Assembly (NCBI GenBank): GCA_032717465.1 | Contig: JAVRFU010000162.1 | Coordinates: 1-64,000, forward strand | DNA: 64,000 bases | Direction: 5' to 3' | DNA from: Coenobita brevimanus | Lineage: Eukaryota; Arthropoda; Malacostraca; Decapoda; Coenobitidae | Translations under genes and position numbers: made by a program | Part shown: positions 1 through 10,410 of the stretch, in pieces | How positions within the stretch are numbered: the first letter of the stretch is position 1 | Layout of the letters: each line of letters starts with the position of its first letter | The notes under the pieces: generated by a model | Told to the model about the DNA's origin: nothing | Database searches by the model: none | Seen by the model: the letters and a program-made list of their open reading frames with translations, nothing else

Positions 1-106
1 AGTAGTAGTAACAGAAGCAGCAGTACTAGTAGTAGTAGTAGCAGCAGCAGCAGTAGTAGTAGTAGTAACAGCAGCAGCAGTAGCAGTATAGTAGTAGTAG
101 TGCTGA
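1..106. repeat. AGT/AGC trinucleotide microsatellite
   Basis: The window opens inside an imperfect array of AGT, AGC and AAC triplets, so its left edge is outside the view. No open frame through it joins anything recognisable. Confidence 0.9.
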
Positions 107-267
107 CAATTTCCTTATCATCGTCACTACACAGGATGGCCTTCCAGGAGGGCTCCTTGCCTGTAGTTCATGGGTCTGCTCCTTTAGACAACTGGGGTAA
201 CCAACAACTGAAAAAATAATCTGATTTTAGCAAACGATATCAAGTTAAGGAACTCTCTCATGGTACG

Positions 268-346
268 TTTTATCTAACCATCTATCTACCTATCTATCCA
301 TCTGATCTACCTTATCTATCTATTCATGTATCTACCTAGTAAACAA
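268..346. repeat. Degenerate TATC/CATC/TACC simple repeat
   Basis: Runs of CTATC, CATC and CTACC tetramers. It resembles the (TATC)n tails of SINE-1 and LINE-A elsewhere in the window, but no element body is attached, so it may be a bare microsatellite or the last trace of a truncated insertion. Confidence 0.55.
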
Positions 347-465
347 TCACTCTACCTATCTTCTAACAATCAATTCATCTATTGAACATAATAAACAAAC
401 AATAACTTTGTATGCAGGGGAGGTATCATTCATTCATATCGTTTCAGTAACATATTATTAATATA

Positions 466-690
466 TTATAATCTTCTGAGTAACATTATTAACACATTCC
501 CATCATTGAGTAACACATTAACACATTCCAATCTTTTCAGTAACACATGAACCCATTCCAATCTTTTGAGCATCACTAATAACACATTACGATCTTTTGC
601 GTATCACTAATAACACTTTACAATCTTTTGCGTATCACTAATAACACATTACGATCTTTTGCGTATCACTAATAACACTTTACGATCTTA
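466..690. repeat. 31-bp tandem repeat, about seven copies
   Basis: The unit reads approximately GATCTTTTGCG, then TATCACTAATAACACATTAC (31 bp). The right-hand copies are nearly identical and alternate between CACATTAC and CACTTTAC endings, giving a higher-order 62-bp period. The left-hand copies are more diverged. No coding potential is seen. Confidence 0.85.
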
Positions 691-1002
691 TTAACTTATA
701 GATTAGTAAGCAGAATAATGGGAGTAAATTAAAGTGGCAAAAAAGGCATAATCAGAGCAGGAATTTCTTGTCTAAATATTTGGATACAAACTCTCAAAAA
801 CCAACAGCCATTAATCATATAAAACAGCAAATTCCTTAACCATACTTTTATTTTAGTTACCTCCACCAACTTATCTAACATTAATAAGTATAATACATTG
901 TGTAAATAGCCTGTGATGAGGAAAAAACAAAGTTATCTCAGAATACTTGCTATGGCAACGTCCTTTGGTATCTGGTCTCACAATATAACCACTTATCAAC
1001 CT

Positions 1003-1632
1003 ATCTATCTATCTATTGCCAGACGCCATAATCCCGTACGGGGTGGCCATTTGACTCTGAGTTATTTGTTTTACAGGGAGGGGCACTAACCCTCCACCAA
1101 CCCACTTGACACGTAGGGAGCACGTATGGTTTGGTTATATGGTTACCATCCAGTGTTGCACGGCTGGATTAAGCATGTGGGAGGCCAGGGGCCCGCTTGG
1201 AAGGGAGGCCCCCTTTCCAACTCCCCAATGGCATACACCACAGACTGGTAACCTAAATCCTAATATATAAATAGGACACTTTTAGTTGGGAAATACTGAA
1301 CGGGGACTATTCATCCAATGCTGTAATATGTAATGCATAAACACGAAATGAAATGAACACAAGTTGCTCTGGTGGGTGGCCCAGGGCCCCCCCCTTAATC
1401 CGGCGGTGCAGTGTTGTAAATGGTTTCTTGGCAAGTAGGAAACCATTTGGCTTGTCACTCAATGTACAGCCACCTGTAACGAAAAGAAAAGCATTAAGTA
1501 GTGACAGGAAAGATGGGAGAAATAGGAAGAGAGGAGGGCAGGCACAGAAAAAGAATGATAAAGGCTAAGGAAGAAGTAGGCAGCACTATATCAAGTGAGT
1601 GGATGATGGTCGCCACCACCTACCACTAACTC
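1003..1632 (-). mobile_element. SINE-1 copy, (GATA)n-tailed, carrying a nested hAT MITE
   Basis: The tail is at the left (CTATCTATCTATTGCCAGAC), so the element points leftward. It shares its whole length with copies at 1941-2318 and 52917-53287 once the insertion at 1159-1408 is removed. The 8-bp word ATCAACCT flanks it at 995-1002 and 1633-1640 and is a likely target-site duplication. The body includes a near-palindromic core (AAATGGTTTCTTGG ... CCATTT) but no recognisable tRNA-type promoter. Confidence 0.8.
1159..1408. mobile_element. hAT-type MITE, 250 bp, nested in SINE-1
   Basis: The left end CACGGCTGGATTAAG and the inverse of the right end CACCGCCGGATTAAG match at 13 of 15 bases. The element is flanked by perfect 8-bp duplications CAGTGTTG (1151-1158 and 1409-1416). 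The uninterrupted SINE-1 copies carry one CAGCGTTG there, so this is a genuine empty-site comparison. An 8-bp duplication and ends starting CA are characteristic of the hAT superfamily. It has no transposase and must be mobilised in trans. Confidence 0.88.
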
Positions 1633-1940
1633 ATCAACCTAAAATCCAAAAATGCCTTAGTATACTTATATCCTAGGTCTCTCCATTACCTTTTCTAACA
1701 TTAATAAGTATAATTAATGTAAGTAAATTATTCATGTGGTCAAAATGTGATCAGAATAGAAAAATTACCAAGGCAACCATCTTCTGTGTACCTCTCACAA
1801 TAAATCATCACATAATACACCAAGATTATCTTCACATATATCCTACTAATCTCCATTCACTTCTCAAACATTAGTAAGCATAACAGTGTGCGCAAAATAC
1901 CTCTAAGTAGCAGAAGAGAACGGGATAAAGAGTAACTTCC

Positions 1941-2318
1941 ATCTATCTATCTATTGCCAGACACCATAATCCCTTAAGGGGTGGCCATTTGACTTTGAGT
2001 TACAGTATTTGTTTTAAGGGGAGGGGCACTAACCCTCCACCAACCCACTTGACACGTAGGGAGCACGTATGGTTTGGTTGTTTGGTTACCACCCAGCGTT
2101 GTAAATCGTTTCTTGGCTTACAGGAAACCATTTGGCTTGTCACTCAATGTAAAACCACCTGTAACGGAAAGAAAAGCATTAAGTAGTGACAGGAAAGATG
2201 GGAGAAATAGGAAGAGAGTAGGGCAGGCACAGAAAAAGAATGATAAAGGCTAAGGAAGAAGTAGGCAGCATTACATCAAGTGAGTGGATGATGGTCGCCA
2301 CCACCTACCACTAAATAA
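1941..2318 (-). mobile_element. SINE-1 copy, full length
   Basis: The tail is at the left and the 5' end at the right near CACCACCTACCAC. It is collinear with the other SINE-1 copies and lacks the hAT MITE, so it supplies the empty site for the copy at 1003-1632. The right-hand 60 bp read on the minus strand as GGTGGTGGCGACCATCATCC and following. Confidence 0.75.
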
Positions 2319-3223
2319 CTATAGGCCTACTGTTTTTACACTAACTTGGCTGAGATATGTGTCCTTTGCAGCATATTTCACACAGCTTAATGATAGAAAA
2401 AGACAATTCTACGGCTCTACATCCATTCCATAGCACTTCTTCGTGACTGGCACCGTATTCTTGGGTTAATCTCTCGTTAAAACCCAGTATTCAAGGCGGA
2501 GATTGACAATTTTAGGACAAGTTATGGTAAAAAGGGTATAATCACTTAAATACCTTAACCATACTCACCTCTTTCTTACCTCCATTAACTGATTTCACAA
2601 TAGCTGAATACACAAGCTATACCAGGAAGTAGGTAAAAGGTGGATTTAGAGATGGAGATTTAACAACTTTCTTAGACTTCACCTCACAATAGCACCAATT
2701 ATATCCTCAATCAATCCTAATTTCCACTTACTTATAATTACCAGTACACAGGAACGTGTTCATAAAATAGCTGCAACTAGAAAAAACTTAAAATCTATCT
2801 ATTCCTGTCAATAGTTTATCACAAAACACCAGTTTCTTTACCATACTCTCATCTTCCTTATCCCTATTATATAACTTATTTAACATAAGAGAAAAAGGTG
2901 AATAAAGAGGCTGTAACAAGGTAGAAAAATGGATCAGGATATCAAGATAACTTTCATCACCTCACAGTAACACAATTTCATCTTAAAACATAAAAATTCC
3001 CTTAACATTTATATCCTAGTTATCTCCATTTGCTTATCTAACACTAGCAGGCATATTATTGTACATAAATTACCCGCAAGAAGTCAATATATACAGACAT
3101 AGGTGGATAATTATCTACACTTTCTTACATTTATTCTCATAAAAACACGAAGATTTCCTTAACTGAAATCTAAGAGTGTTTCCCAAACTTTAACATCTGC
3201 CGGAACGCTTCGCAATCGCTGTT

Positions 3224-3295
3224 GCTTCTTGGCGCGCGCGGGAAAACACACAATTTGTCGCTTCTTGGCGCGCGCGGGAAAACACACACACACAC
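3224..3295. repeat. 36-bp tandem duplication, GC-rich
   Basis: GCTTCTTGGCGCGCGCGGGA followed by AAACACAC is present twice with a 36-bp offset. The second copy runs into a CA dinucleotide stretch. Confidence 0.8.
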
Positions 3296-3429
3296 GCACT
3301 TAATGATGTGAATCAACTGAAAATCATTGCATAGCTTCGTCATTCTTACAGTCTTCAGTGTGATGTATGGGCTTGCTTTTGGTGACAAAGACTATCTGAA
3401 AGGATGCTTGATAGTTGCAGGCGCTTTAT

Positions 3430-4385
3430 CAGGTTCTACATCCAAATTGTGTATTTGTTTTTAGTGGCTATATAGGGTAAGAAACCAGCTTCACACCTAT
3501 ACGGTGTTGCAAATGGCATCAGATGTTTCATTGCTCGTTTTGTAATATCAGGATACTCGTGCAAGAGCTTTGCCCAAAAGGTATGCAGCGAGTCTTTATC
3601 AAATGCTGTTCTGTGCGTTTGATCTATTAACATTTCAATCAGCTGCTAATTTTCCTTCACAGACAGGGTTTGTCCTATTACAGAACCAGAATCCATAAAT
3701 GGACAGAGGGTCTGCCTGCCTGAGAAATTATTCCCTCAAAGTATTACTTAATTGCCTTAAATGGTGAACAATGCATTCTCCTGAACTTCCATCCAACTGC
3801 AAGGAATTTTTAGTCAGGAACAGATGAAGAGTTGGAAAACATTCACTTTGTTTTGCCTTTGCACAATCAACCTAAAAGTTTACTTTGAGAAGATTCAATT
3901 TTGTCCTGAACCTTCAGTATGTCACATCTGAGCCTTGCAATGACAAGTGCAGTTCATTTAGTTTTAAAAACATCTGTACAGTAAGATAGCCGTTTCACTG
4001 ACCAGACTTCGTCACTATTTAACAGAGAAAAGCTGTTTCCTGTAAGAAATTTTCTAATCTCATCTTTCGTATCACACACACGTGAAAGAATTTTGCCGCG
4101 GGATAACCAGCGCACCTCCGTGTGCAGTAACTAAGCACTGTGACTGGGCCCCATCTCCTAGCAGAGCCGTACGCAGCTGCGAATTTCGTGGTCTAGCTCT
4201 GATGAAATTTACCACCTTGAATACCTCATCCAGCATAACTTTAGTTCGCATGGCATCCTCATTACTGCAAGTGCACGTCTATTAAGGCAAGTGTCTGCCT
4301 GATGGAGCAATGTTTCTAATAAGAGCCAAAACACCTTTTACTGGGCCTGTCATTGCTTTTGCACCATCAGTGCAAACGGCTGTTA
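3430..4385 (-). pseudogene. hAT transposase remnant (ZBED5/SCAND3-like)
   Basis: Read leftward, fragments occur in the order expected for hAT transposases of the ZBED5/FAM200/SCAND3 type. A TDGAKAM segment near 4365 is followed by a DEVFKVVNFIRARP-like segment near 4220, then an ALVIPRQNSF segment corresponding to the usual WLSRGK region, then a ...VQDKIESSQSKL segment. It ends with the C-terminal dimerisation motif: FWAKLLHEYPDITKRAMKHL, then a PFATPYRCEAGF segment (3633-3436). Several stops and frameshifts separate the pieces, so it cannot encode an active enzyme. The family assignment is by remembered motif pattern. Confidence 0.75.
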
Positions 4386-4422
4386 TCTAATTATACTAAG
4401 TAGATAAACGTAAGTCAATTAC

Positions 4423-5075
4423 CTGTATCCTGTATATGGGAAGGAAAGGAACTGGTGCGGTGCAGCATCCTTGCCGGGACGAAATACAGGTTTCTCCCTT
4501 CAGATGGGGACGTAACCTGAAAAGCGGTCAACAATTTTACATCATAAAACAATACAATTTCCTGACCATTCTAACCTCTAAACAATATTAACTTGTCTAA
4601 ATTTAACAAGTGCAATAATGTAGCTAACTTGGTTGAAAATGGTTGTTTGGAATCAAAGCCAAGTACGTGGGACGCCGGCTTCTTGGGCGTCTGTTCACTC
4701 CATCACCATTTACCATCTCAAAACACCAACAACCCTTATGATACGTAATTCAAAGTTATCTCTATTACCTTTACTAAAACTAGTAACAGGAATAAAGGGG
4801 GCAAAACATGTGTAAGTAGTCAAAAACTTGAATTAGGACGGATACTTACGAAGCCCAACTCTTCGGCGTCTCCAGCTCCAATTTCATCAATCATCTAAAA
4901 CCATCACCATTTCCCTACCATACCCACCTCCAAGTGATCACCAATAGCCTACCTAAAATCAGTAAATAAAGTAATGCTTGCAAATTAACTGTGACTAATA
5001 AAAGAAGGTGAAGTAAAGTCAGATGCTTACCACGCGTCCTGTCCTCTCAAAATGGCGTCGGGATCTGCTTGGCAT
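4423..5075 (-). CDS. Possible minus-strand micro-exon gene (four candidate exons), unidentified
   Basis: Read leftward: exon 1 starts with ATG at 5075 and ends at 5031 before GTAAGC (MPSRSRRHFERTGRV). Exon 2 is 4894-4850, preceded by TTTTAG and followed by GTAAGT (MIDEIGAGDAEELGF). Exon 3 is 4716-4667, before GTACTT. Exon 4 is 4516-4423, after CTTTTCAG and before GTAATT. All three junctions keep the frame and no stop is met. Exons 1 and 2 are both 45 nt, exon 3 is 50 nt, and they sit at equivalent places in a tandem repeat, suggesting exon duplication. No similarity is recognised and chance cannot be excluded; transcript data would decide. Confidence 0.28.
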
Positions 5076-5099
5076 TCATAAAACGTCCATTAGCAACTT

Positions 5100-6092
5100 A
5101 CTATTAACCGAAAAAGACTTGTTTGGTCAAATTTTTTCCAGTTTAATATTTCCCAACCTTGTTTGCAGTGAAAGAAAAAATATAAAAAGATAAAACATTC
5201 TTATCCACGCGCAACGTGTACAATTTTGGCGCCAACCCGCCGATTTCAAAAGCTCAAAGTTTGCTTTACTCATTTCACTTTAAACAGCCCAAAACTCCCA
5301 TCTGTATATCTTAACCGATGAGTCTCAGTTTTAAAGACCCTCTGTATTTGTTCCACTTGCTGAATTTCACCAGTTTTGTGTGGAGACCACAGCTGAGACG
5401 GGTACTCCAGTTTAGGGAGGACCAGGGACTTCCAAATTGGTAATAGATGATCATTCTTACATTTTTTTTCTTTTCTTTAATCTAACGTAATTCTCAGGAT
5501 GATAATTCTTGCATTTTTCTTATCTAATGTAACAATCTACGCTAATCTACCATTAACAACCCACACTAATCTAACGTAACTGAACCTACACTAATCTGAC
5601 ATAACCCTTTCGCTGCGCTTTATGACTATAGTCCTATGAATTATTCCCTTTCACTTCGGAATACGAGTGTAGTCGACGGACATCAGGAAACGATTTGAAC
5701 TGACCGCGGTTTAGTGCAACGGCGTCCCGTTCGTGCGCCCTCAGACGGGTGGCGTTTAGTACTACTGGCGAGGATGAGTTTGCAATCATGTGCTCGTGGC
5801 TACACTTGTAGTTTCTGTGCCGACTCAAGCTGCATGCAAGAGGATAATGAGTAATCGAGGAAGAAGAGACACGGGACCAAATAGTGGGAGGAAGGAAATG
5901 AAGAAAATATGGAACCCACACAAAGTAGGAGGTACAACAACGCGGATTCATAAACATTTGTGATGTCATCATCCTGGTGCATTATGGGTTAGCGCGCGGA
6001 AGTGTGAGTGATTTGGTTTGGTACGTGGGTGAATATTTTCAGATTCTGGAGACTTATACGTGGTGTGTGTACTTGTCTCGTAACGAATAACA
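5100..6092. other. Gene-poor stretch, possible CpG-containing 5' region
   Basis: No convincing coding exon is seen. It contains a degenerate repeat (5475-5606) and, from about 5620 to 6010, a segment richer in CG dinucleotides than its surroundings (for example TTAGCGCGCGGAAG near 5990). That is compatible with the promoter or 5' UTR of the THAP exon that follows or of MRPS10. Minus-strand open frames here look like chance frames. Confidence 0.35.
5475..5606. repeat. Degenerate TAATCTAACGTAAC-type short repeat
   Basis: Words of the type CTAATCTAACGTAACTGAAC and AATCTACGCTAATCTACC recur with a period of roughly 20-25 bp. Confidence 0.5.
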
Positions 6093-6211
6093 ATGCCACA
6101 CTTTTGCTGCATTGTCGGCTGTGGAAATAAGACCTTTTATGGTATACTGAAGATCCCAAGTCAGGGAGAAGCACGAAAGAAATTAACTGCAGAAAGGAGA
6201 AAATTATGGTG
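6093..6211 (+). CDS. First exon of a THAP-domain protein
   Basis: An ATG at 6093 opens a frame beginning MPHFCCIVGCGNKTFYGILK and continuing with KIPSQGEARKKL and a TAERRKLWW stretch. This is the N-terminal half of a THAP C2CH zinc-binding, DNA-binding domain: first cysteine pair C5/C10, basic helix, then the usual K/R-K-L-W core. The frame runs into a strong splice donor (G|GTGAGT at 6212), leaving two nucleotides of a codon. The second half, with the third Cys, the His and the AVPTIF-type motif, would be in a downstream exon not identified here. THAP domains occur in cellular factors and in P-element transposases, so this may be a host gene or a transposon-derived one. The minus-strand open frame over the same DNA is a shadow. 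Confidence 0.68.
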
Positions 6212-7743
6212 GTGAGTTGGAAATGCATTTTTTGGCTGGCTGTGAGCTGGAGAAATGGGTGCATGTAGAGGTAGGGAAATGTGCTAAAAGATGATGAATG
6301 GGAATAAAAGGGAGAAATGAATGGGTGGATAAGGTAATTGGAAAAGTGAGGTGGCTGGCTTGGTGTTATGTGGTGATTTTGGGTTCGGGTTTTTCAAGAT
6401 CTGGATTTATGGTGGGTAAAAGGTGCTGTAGGATTAATGAATAGGATTGTAGTGCAGAAAAAAGTGTACCAGGAAAGGAAAAAAATGGTAGATGAAGAGA
6501 AGGTTATGTTGGGGTTATGATTGTGTGTGTGTTGTGGGAATGGTGAGCTTGAGAAAGCATTTTTTATTTTTTAGACCTGTGGCAGGGTGTTGGCTGCTTG
6601 TAGTGGTGGGAGAATAGGTAGAATGGGTAGTAATAAAGGTAAAAAAGATTAGAAAAGGTGGAAGAGTGCAGTAGGATGAGTATTTGGCTGAAATGGGGTA
6701 GAATGGGTACTGTCTATTCATGGGTTCGGGTTTTTGGCAGGAAACTAAAGTTGTTGTGGTGGGGGACAGAAGCATTTGTAAATATTGTTGAATGAATGGA
6801 GGGGTGGGACAGGTGGTGGTGCACCCAAAAAGGTGATAGTTGAGGGGAAGGATGTGTAACTGTTATGGAGAATTGGATTTTGTGTTCAGAAATGCCAACT
6901 ACTGTAAGATAAGAATCATGAATATAAAAACAAATACTGAACTACTATCTAATAACTATAGAAACCACATAATACAGTAGAAGTCCTATTTTTCGGCATC
7001 TATGGGACCAGGCTAGTTCCGAAAAATCAAAATTGCCGAATTATCAAAAACCCTACCCACTCAATACCTTATACGTTTCGGTGAACACTATCATCACTAC
7101 TCATATCATTACAAATGTGCTTGGAGAGAGTACTGTATACTGTTTGATACTGTACAATACTGTAATGAATACAGTACTATACATGAATATGGAAAATAAA
7201 GAAATTAGTGAACATACTGTATATAAATGTAATGGTACAGTAGGCCTACAAGTTCACATGCACTTACCTATACTTATAGTAGGTTCCTTAATTACATATG
7301 TAAAATAGAAGGGGTTGATTGGAGTCTGCTACTGCTGGAAGAAGTCCCCAGCAGTAGAGGGTCCTCATGGAGAATTTCAAGACTGACGAAAAAAATCGGA
7401 AAATCTGCCGAACGATCAGAGATTTTCGTAAATGGGACTATTTCTCAAAACTGCCGAAATGTACTGGTGTGTGACAAGAAAAAGATGTTGATCAGTAGTT
7501 ACGGTACCAGCTTTTCCTCTTAACACCTTTGGTCAGGTGACATTTTTATTGTATTCTTGCTAAAACTAGACAAATGTATTAATGCAGCATATTTTAACCT
7601 TTGGCAAAGGGCTGAAGGTATACGTTGTTTGCCTTCCACTGTGAAAAAGTGTTGCCTTGGCTAAATAACATCATCTAGGGCTAGCAGAAACATAAAGTAC
7701 ATCACTGGAGTGAAAGTGTTAATAGGTAATGATATTATTGCAG
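6212..7743 (+). other. Intron or spacer between the THAP exon and the first visible MRPS10 exon
   Basis: AT-rich to G-rich sequence with a repeated GGGTTCGGGTTTTT word near 6390 and 6723, and a candidate TA-type MITE at 6975-7466. No further THAP exon and no N-terminal MRPS10 exon could be picked out with confidence. Confidence 0.4.
6975..7466. mobile_element. Candidate pogo/Tigger-like non-autonomous element, about 490 bp
   Basis: The left end CAGTAGAAGTCCTATTTTTC and the inverse of the right end CAGTACATTTCGGCAGTTTT share CAGTA followed by TTTCGGCA and a TGGGACCA/TAGTCCCA-type block, and both subterminal regions repeat words like TTGCCGAA. The left end follows TA. The right flank is not TA, so the boundary or duplication has decayed. 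No transposase frame is visible inside. Confidence 0.4.
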
Positions 7744-7883
7744 GTTGTGGATGATGGTGAGCCTGACCGTCTGTATAGCGTAATTGATGTGGAGTGCCGA
7801 GGACATGACCCAGCGGTGCTACCATCATACCTCACCTTCCTCTCCACCGCTGCATCCCACCTCGGAAGTACAGTTCAGGACAT
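7744..7883 (+). CDS. MRPS10: Mitochondrial ribosomal protein S10, exon (uS10m core)
   Basis: The exon follows TATTATTGCAG and ends before GTTAGT. It encodes VVDDGEPDRLYSVIDVECRG followed by an HDPAVLPSYLTFLSTAASHL stretch. The pattern L-Y-x-x-(I/V)-x-V-x-x-(R/K)-G-H-D-x-A-V-L-x-S-Y is the hallmark of the uS10 fold in mitochondrial S10 proteins, which sit in the head of the small mitoribosomal subunit. Two nucleotides (AT) are left over and are completed by the first base of the next exon, giving ...QDIAWPTK. The N-terminal exons with the mitochondrial targeting sequence are not identified; they should lie upstream of 7743. Confidence 0.85.
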
Positions 7884-8257
7884 GTTAGTTCAACCTACTT
7901 TTTGTCTTATTAACCATATGTGACACATCAGGCTTTAAATATGAGATGTAGTTGGGGTTTATTGCATACAGAATACCATTCAAGTGTGAGTGATATAATG
8001 ACTCTTGCTTTATCTAAATTAATTAGCCCATCCCAGGCCCCTGTGCTCCTGATGGGGGAGGAGAAGATTGCATAACAGAGACATAGGTGGGTGGAGGGTT
8101 GGTCTTACTACTTTTCCACCCCACTCTTGGCATCTCCTCATTCCAAGTGTTCCATAGCATCTCCAATTTCATATCATTTATAATTCATTGCAGCTTCTCC
8201 ATCCATCCATTATGTTAAGGATCATACCTTACCCTAGCCATGTGGGAAAAAAGGTCA

Positions 8258-8420
8258 GGCATCATCATCATCCGGACCTCCTTTCCCACCCTAGGGCAAA
8301 GTGCACAGTAACAACGTCCAGACAGGCCAAATTTGCCCAATCCAATGGGCCACGCTTCGATTCGCTCACCATTCAAGCCCCCGATATCCTGGCTCTATCT
8401 GATACGTCAAAAACATTATG
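8258..8420 (-). mobile_element. SINE-3-like repeat, (GATGAT)n-tailed
   Basis: CATCATCATCATCCGGACC followed by TTTCCCACCCTAGGGCA and then CCAAATTTGCCCAATCCAAT matches 30423-30600 over about 150 bp. The simple-repeat tail at the left implies minus orientation. It lies in the MRPS10 intron. Confidence 0.6.
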
Positions 8421-8586
8421 TAAATGAACTACGTCATATGTCCTTAAGTTGCAAAAATATCAGTGCAGTTTTTTTTAAGCAATCCTTTGGTGAACATAAA
8501 AAGTTGATAAATACCAACTTCCATGAATAACATCCAAAGAAACACTGGAGAATGAGGAAGCAAAACTCAGAGCCCCTAAACACACA

Positions 8587-8588
<2 letters not shown>

Positions 8589-8621
<33 letters not shown>
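8589..8621. repeat. (CT)n microsatellite
   Basis: About sixteen uninterrupted CT dinucleotides, in the MRPS10 intron. The remainder of the intron (8622-9940) shows no gene; a short GTT repeat lies at 9622-9640. Confidence 0.9.
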
Positions 8622-8622
<1 letters not shown>

Positions 8623-9940
8623 ATGTCCCATTGTCTTGACACTGTGACCCTCTTTTACTTAGGCTCATTCCTTCCTGTTAATCATAAGTCCACTTCATTG
8701 TCTTCCAACCCAAGCCTCATTTATACGTAACCTTTCCATATGGCTTCGTCCTTTTATAGTTTGTTCTTGTTACCTTCAGATGGTTTTATTCAACATGGTA
8801 AACATATCTCTACCAACCCCCATCCTAAATCTTGCCCTAGCTGAATGTAAATGTCTTTAGGCAGAAGAAATACTGTAATACAAACAATATGTAATCGTAG
8901 AGACTTGGTGACTAATTTTTACACCCCTTCATTGTCTTTGTAACATTTTCTGGGTAGTGGATAAAGGTTGTTAGCTAAAGATAGGCAGTAGATTAGTCTT
9001 ATACCTCCCTTATTCAGTAGCATTGTAATTGTGGCAGTATCACCATCATTTTAGAGCAGTTTTTTTGCATTCACATAGGGTGGGAAAATGTTTAAGAAGG
9101 CTGTTGCATCTGTTTTGTGCCAAGGAGAAAGAAATCTTGAGGTAGAATTATAGGCATAAATATTGATACATTGCAATACTATAAATCAGTAGGATAAATA
9201 ATGAGGTTAGTGAACAGTGAGTTTTAAAACCCAGTGGTGCAATCTGTGGTGCCCAGCAAAGTTTCAGAATGTTATGGTGGGGTCACCTAACCGTTTGACG
9301 AAAGAGTGAAGTGGTAATTTCATCTGCAGTTGTACATTCTCCCCTTACATGGTATTAGAGGAATGAGGTTGTTCAAAACACAGGTGTTGGGTGGTGAGCG
9401 TGTCTTATCTCTACACCAGCACAAAGGGGGAGGGCACAGTACTTCCAAACTCCTACTCTCACCTCTTTTGGTAGCTTCTTGTGAAACATGTGGAATTCAT
9501 TGGTGGCATTTAGTCTCCTTTATCCCTAGGTTAAAAAAAAAAGTTTCAGTAATTATAGACTTGAAAACTCAGCTTCTCCCCACCAAGGCTGTAAGCCATA
9601 AGACAAAAGTTGAATCCTCTGTGTTGTTGTTGTTGTTGTTGTGAACTTGTGACCCCAGGTTTATCTGAATGTGATCTGGGTGGACTGTAGATTGAAACTG
9701 GATTTCTCTTACAGTTCACCATCCTCTTTTAGGGGGATTGGGATGGAGTTGAGAATGTTTGAATAACCAGGCAGTTTTTGCTATGTCAGTTCCACCATGT
9801 GAAGGTATCCAGCTGCAGGATCAAGCCTCCCTGTTTAACTGAAATATAGTTTAAGAAATATCTGTATGCCTTTCCACAAGTAACTCTATAGCCCAATAGA
9901 GAAAAATATAAATCAGTATAAAAGCTTATATCTTTCACAG

Positions 9941-10138
9941 AGCTTGGCCCACGAAGCACATAAAACGGTGGACATTACTGAAGTCGGTGCACATCCACAA
10001 GAAACACCGAGTGCAGTATGAAGCCAGAACCCATTTCCTCACTTTATCACTCCCGCTCCTCACACAGTCTACTGCTACACCTACCTTGAGTATATCCAGC
10101 GTAATCTTCCAGAGGGTGTCGCTATGAAAGTTACCAGG
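9941..10138 (+). CDS. MRPS10: Mitochondrial ribosomal protein S10, exon with one frameshift
   Basis: The exon follows TTATATCTTTCACAG. With the previous exon it reads ...[20 protein letters not shown] and then [13 protein letters not shown], the most conserved stretch of mitochondrial S10. Near 10074 the frame must change: before it the DNA reads LTQSTA, after it [20 protein letters not shown]. The usual protein has one residue (Asp) between these blocks, so a single base is missing, about GCT(-)ACACC at 10074-10081. Seven residues before LTQSTA (LTLSLPL) also differ from the usual RYLELRR-like segment. Either the assembly lost a base or the copy is decaying; intact splice sites and flanking exons favour an assembly error. 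The exon ends before GTGAGA with the frame closed. Confidence 0.82.
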
Positions 10139-10410
10139 GTGAGAACCATTTAAGCGTATTGTTGAAATTTGAATGTTTGATGAATGAAAGCCAGGGTGGT
10201 TGTGAACATTGTGCATCTGAGCTGAAGGTCAGGAATCATTATGCAATAATGAAATTACATCGGGTGGTGCAATTAGTAGAGTGCCCTGGTCAGAGCATAT
10301 TGTGGCATATGCTGTGGTTGAAGTCCAGGAGATGGCCAGGGGTTTTTCTGTCATGTTGAGGCACCAGGGGCTCTGGTCTGAATTAATGGTAGCCTAATCT
10401 CAGGTCCCTA

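Larger units (their letters stand above)
780..5077. repeat. Diverged tandem repeat, units about 150-190 bp, interrupted by transposons
   Basis: Similar blocks recur near 780-990, 1640-1800, 1800-1940, 2490-2690, 2690-2820, 2820-2970, 2970-3130, 4540-4660, 4680-4830 and 4850-5030. Each has a segment like CCTTAACCATACT, then CTCCATTAACTTATCTAACA, then a TAATAAGTATAAT-like stretch, and many end in CACCTCACAATA. The units are old and have been split by two SINE-1 insertions and a hAT remnant. Reading is by eye; a self dot-plot would settle unit length and copy number. On the minus strand some right-hand units carry short open segments with splice-like borders. Confidence 0.5.

Noticed and set aside
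5634..6264. Minus-strand frames of 60-112 codons
   Set aside because: They overlap the THAP exon and the CG-containing region, have no motif, and are best explained as chance frames.
10159..10359. Plus-strand 66-codon frame after MRPS10 exon 2
   Set aside because: It lies in the intron between two in-phase S10 exons and has no motif.
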